Shown: positions 6,378-6,570 of the stretch, one piece after another
Numbering within the stretch: position 1 is the first letter of the stretch
How the letters are laid out: each line of letters opens with the position of its first letter
Assembly (NCBI GenBank): GCA_945292135.1
Contig: CALYRA010000071.1
Coordinates: forward strand, 1-6,570
Length of the DNA: 6,570 nucleotides
Source of the DNA: an uncultured Dysgonomonas sp.
GTDB lineage: Bacteria > Bacteroidota > Bacteroidia > Bacteroidales > Dysgonomonadaceae
Direction: 5' to 3'
Translations under genes and position numbers: made by a program
The notes under the pieces: model-generated
What the model saw: only the letters and a program-made list of their open reading frames with translations
The model's database searches: none
What the model was told of the DNA's origin: nothing

Positions 6378-6570
6378 ATGAAAGGCAAGACGATAATACT
6401 TGTAATTCTTAGTATTTTAGGCATTTTTAGCTCATGCGTTACAACGCGCGACACAAACTTTCTACAGGATATATCCAAAGAATATCCAAAAATAAAAGAA
6501 CCGGAATATAAAGTTATTGTTGGTGACCGATTAGATATAACAGTATATTCGATGGATTCGGAACAACTAA
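6378..6570 (+). CDS. Polysaccharide export outer-membrane lipoprotein (Wza-like), 3' end outside the window
   Basis: The first 64 codons of a gene that runs off the window. The N-terminus is a lipoprotein signal: Lys near the start (MKGKT), a hydrophobic core (IILVILSILGIF) and a lipobox F17-S-S-C20, so lipidation at C20 is expected. Then comes TTRDTNFLQD, and from about residue 44 YKVIVGDRLDITVYSMD, which resembles the opening of the Poly_export (Wza N-terminal) domain, where the 'GD-L-I-VY' pattern is conserved. Proteins of this kind form the outer-membrane channel for capsule or exopolysaccharide. The ATG is seven bases after the def stop. The family call rests on a short segment, so confidence is moderate; the lipoprotein signal is clear. 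Confidence 0.75.
   Translation, partial: MKGKTIILVILSILGIFSSCVTTRDTNFLQDISKEYPKIKEPEYKVIVGDRLDITVYSMDSEQL

Overview
The window looks like an AT-rich chromosomal segment from a member of the Bacteroidota, probably Bacteroidales. This rests on the protein sequences (primase, deformylase and ABC-2 pair all have Bacteroidota-like wording), on two copies of the TAnnTTTG type of -7 promoter element, on the lack of Shine-Dalgarno sequences at the believable starts, and on a Cys-lipoprotein start typical of exopolysaccharide export genes in this phylum. No species can be named from the sequence alone. All genes are on the + strand.

Layout: (1) 3-530, the 3' part of a VanX/DdpX-type D-Ala-D-Ala dipeptidase whose start lies before the window. 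(2) 625-2634, dnaG, the replicative primase, complete in length but carrying one in-frame TAG at 934-936, in the linker between the zinc-binding domain and the polymerase domain. (3) 2635-2942, a 308-base AT-rich gap with an inverted repeat just after dnaG, a short direct repeat and a GC-rich near-palindrome. (4) 2943-5209, an ABC-2 type exporter: an ATPase and a membrane subunit joined by an ATGA overlap, followed by a good rho-independent terminator. (5) 5376-6570, a new transcription unit: ruvX/yqgF, then def (peptide deformylase), then the start of a Wza-like polysaccharide export lipoprotein that runs off the end. A perfect TACCTTTG box sits only six bases before the ruvX ATG, so that mRNA may be leaderless or nearly so.

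Most of this is ordinary housekeeping: cell-wall dipeptide turnover, primer synthesis for replication, an exporter of unknown substrate, 16S rRNA maturation and N-terminal deformylation of new proteins. I see no mobile element, CRISPR array, tRNA or rRNA and no new multi-gene system. The one observation that stands out is the amber codon inside dnaG, an essential gene. It could be a sequence error, a real nonsense mutation, a suppressed or recoded codon, or a split primase. The protein sequence continues unchanged in the same frame on both sides, and no ATG restart is available nearby, so I read the locus as one gene interrupted by one base change.
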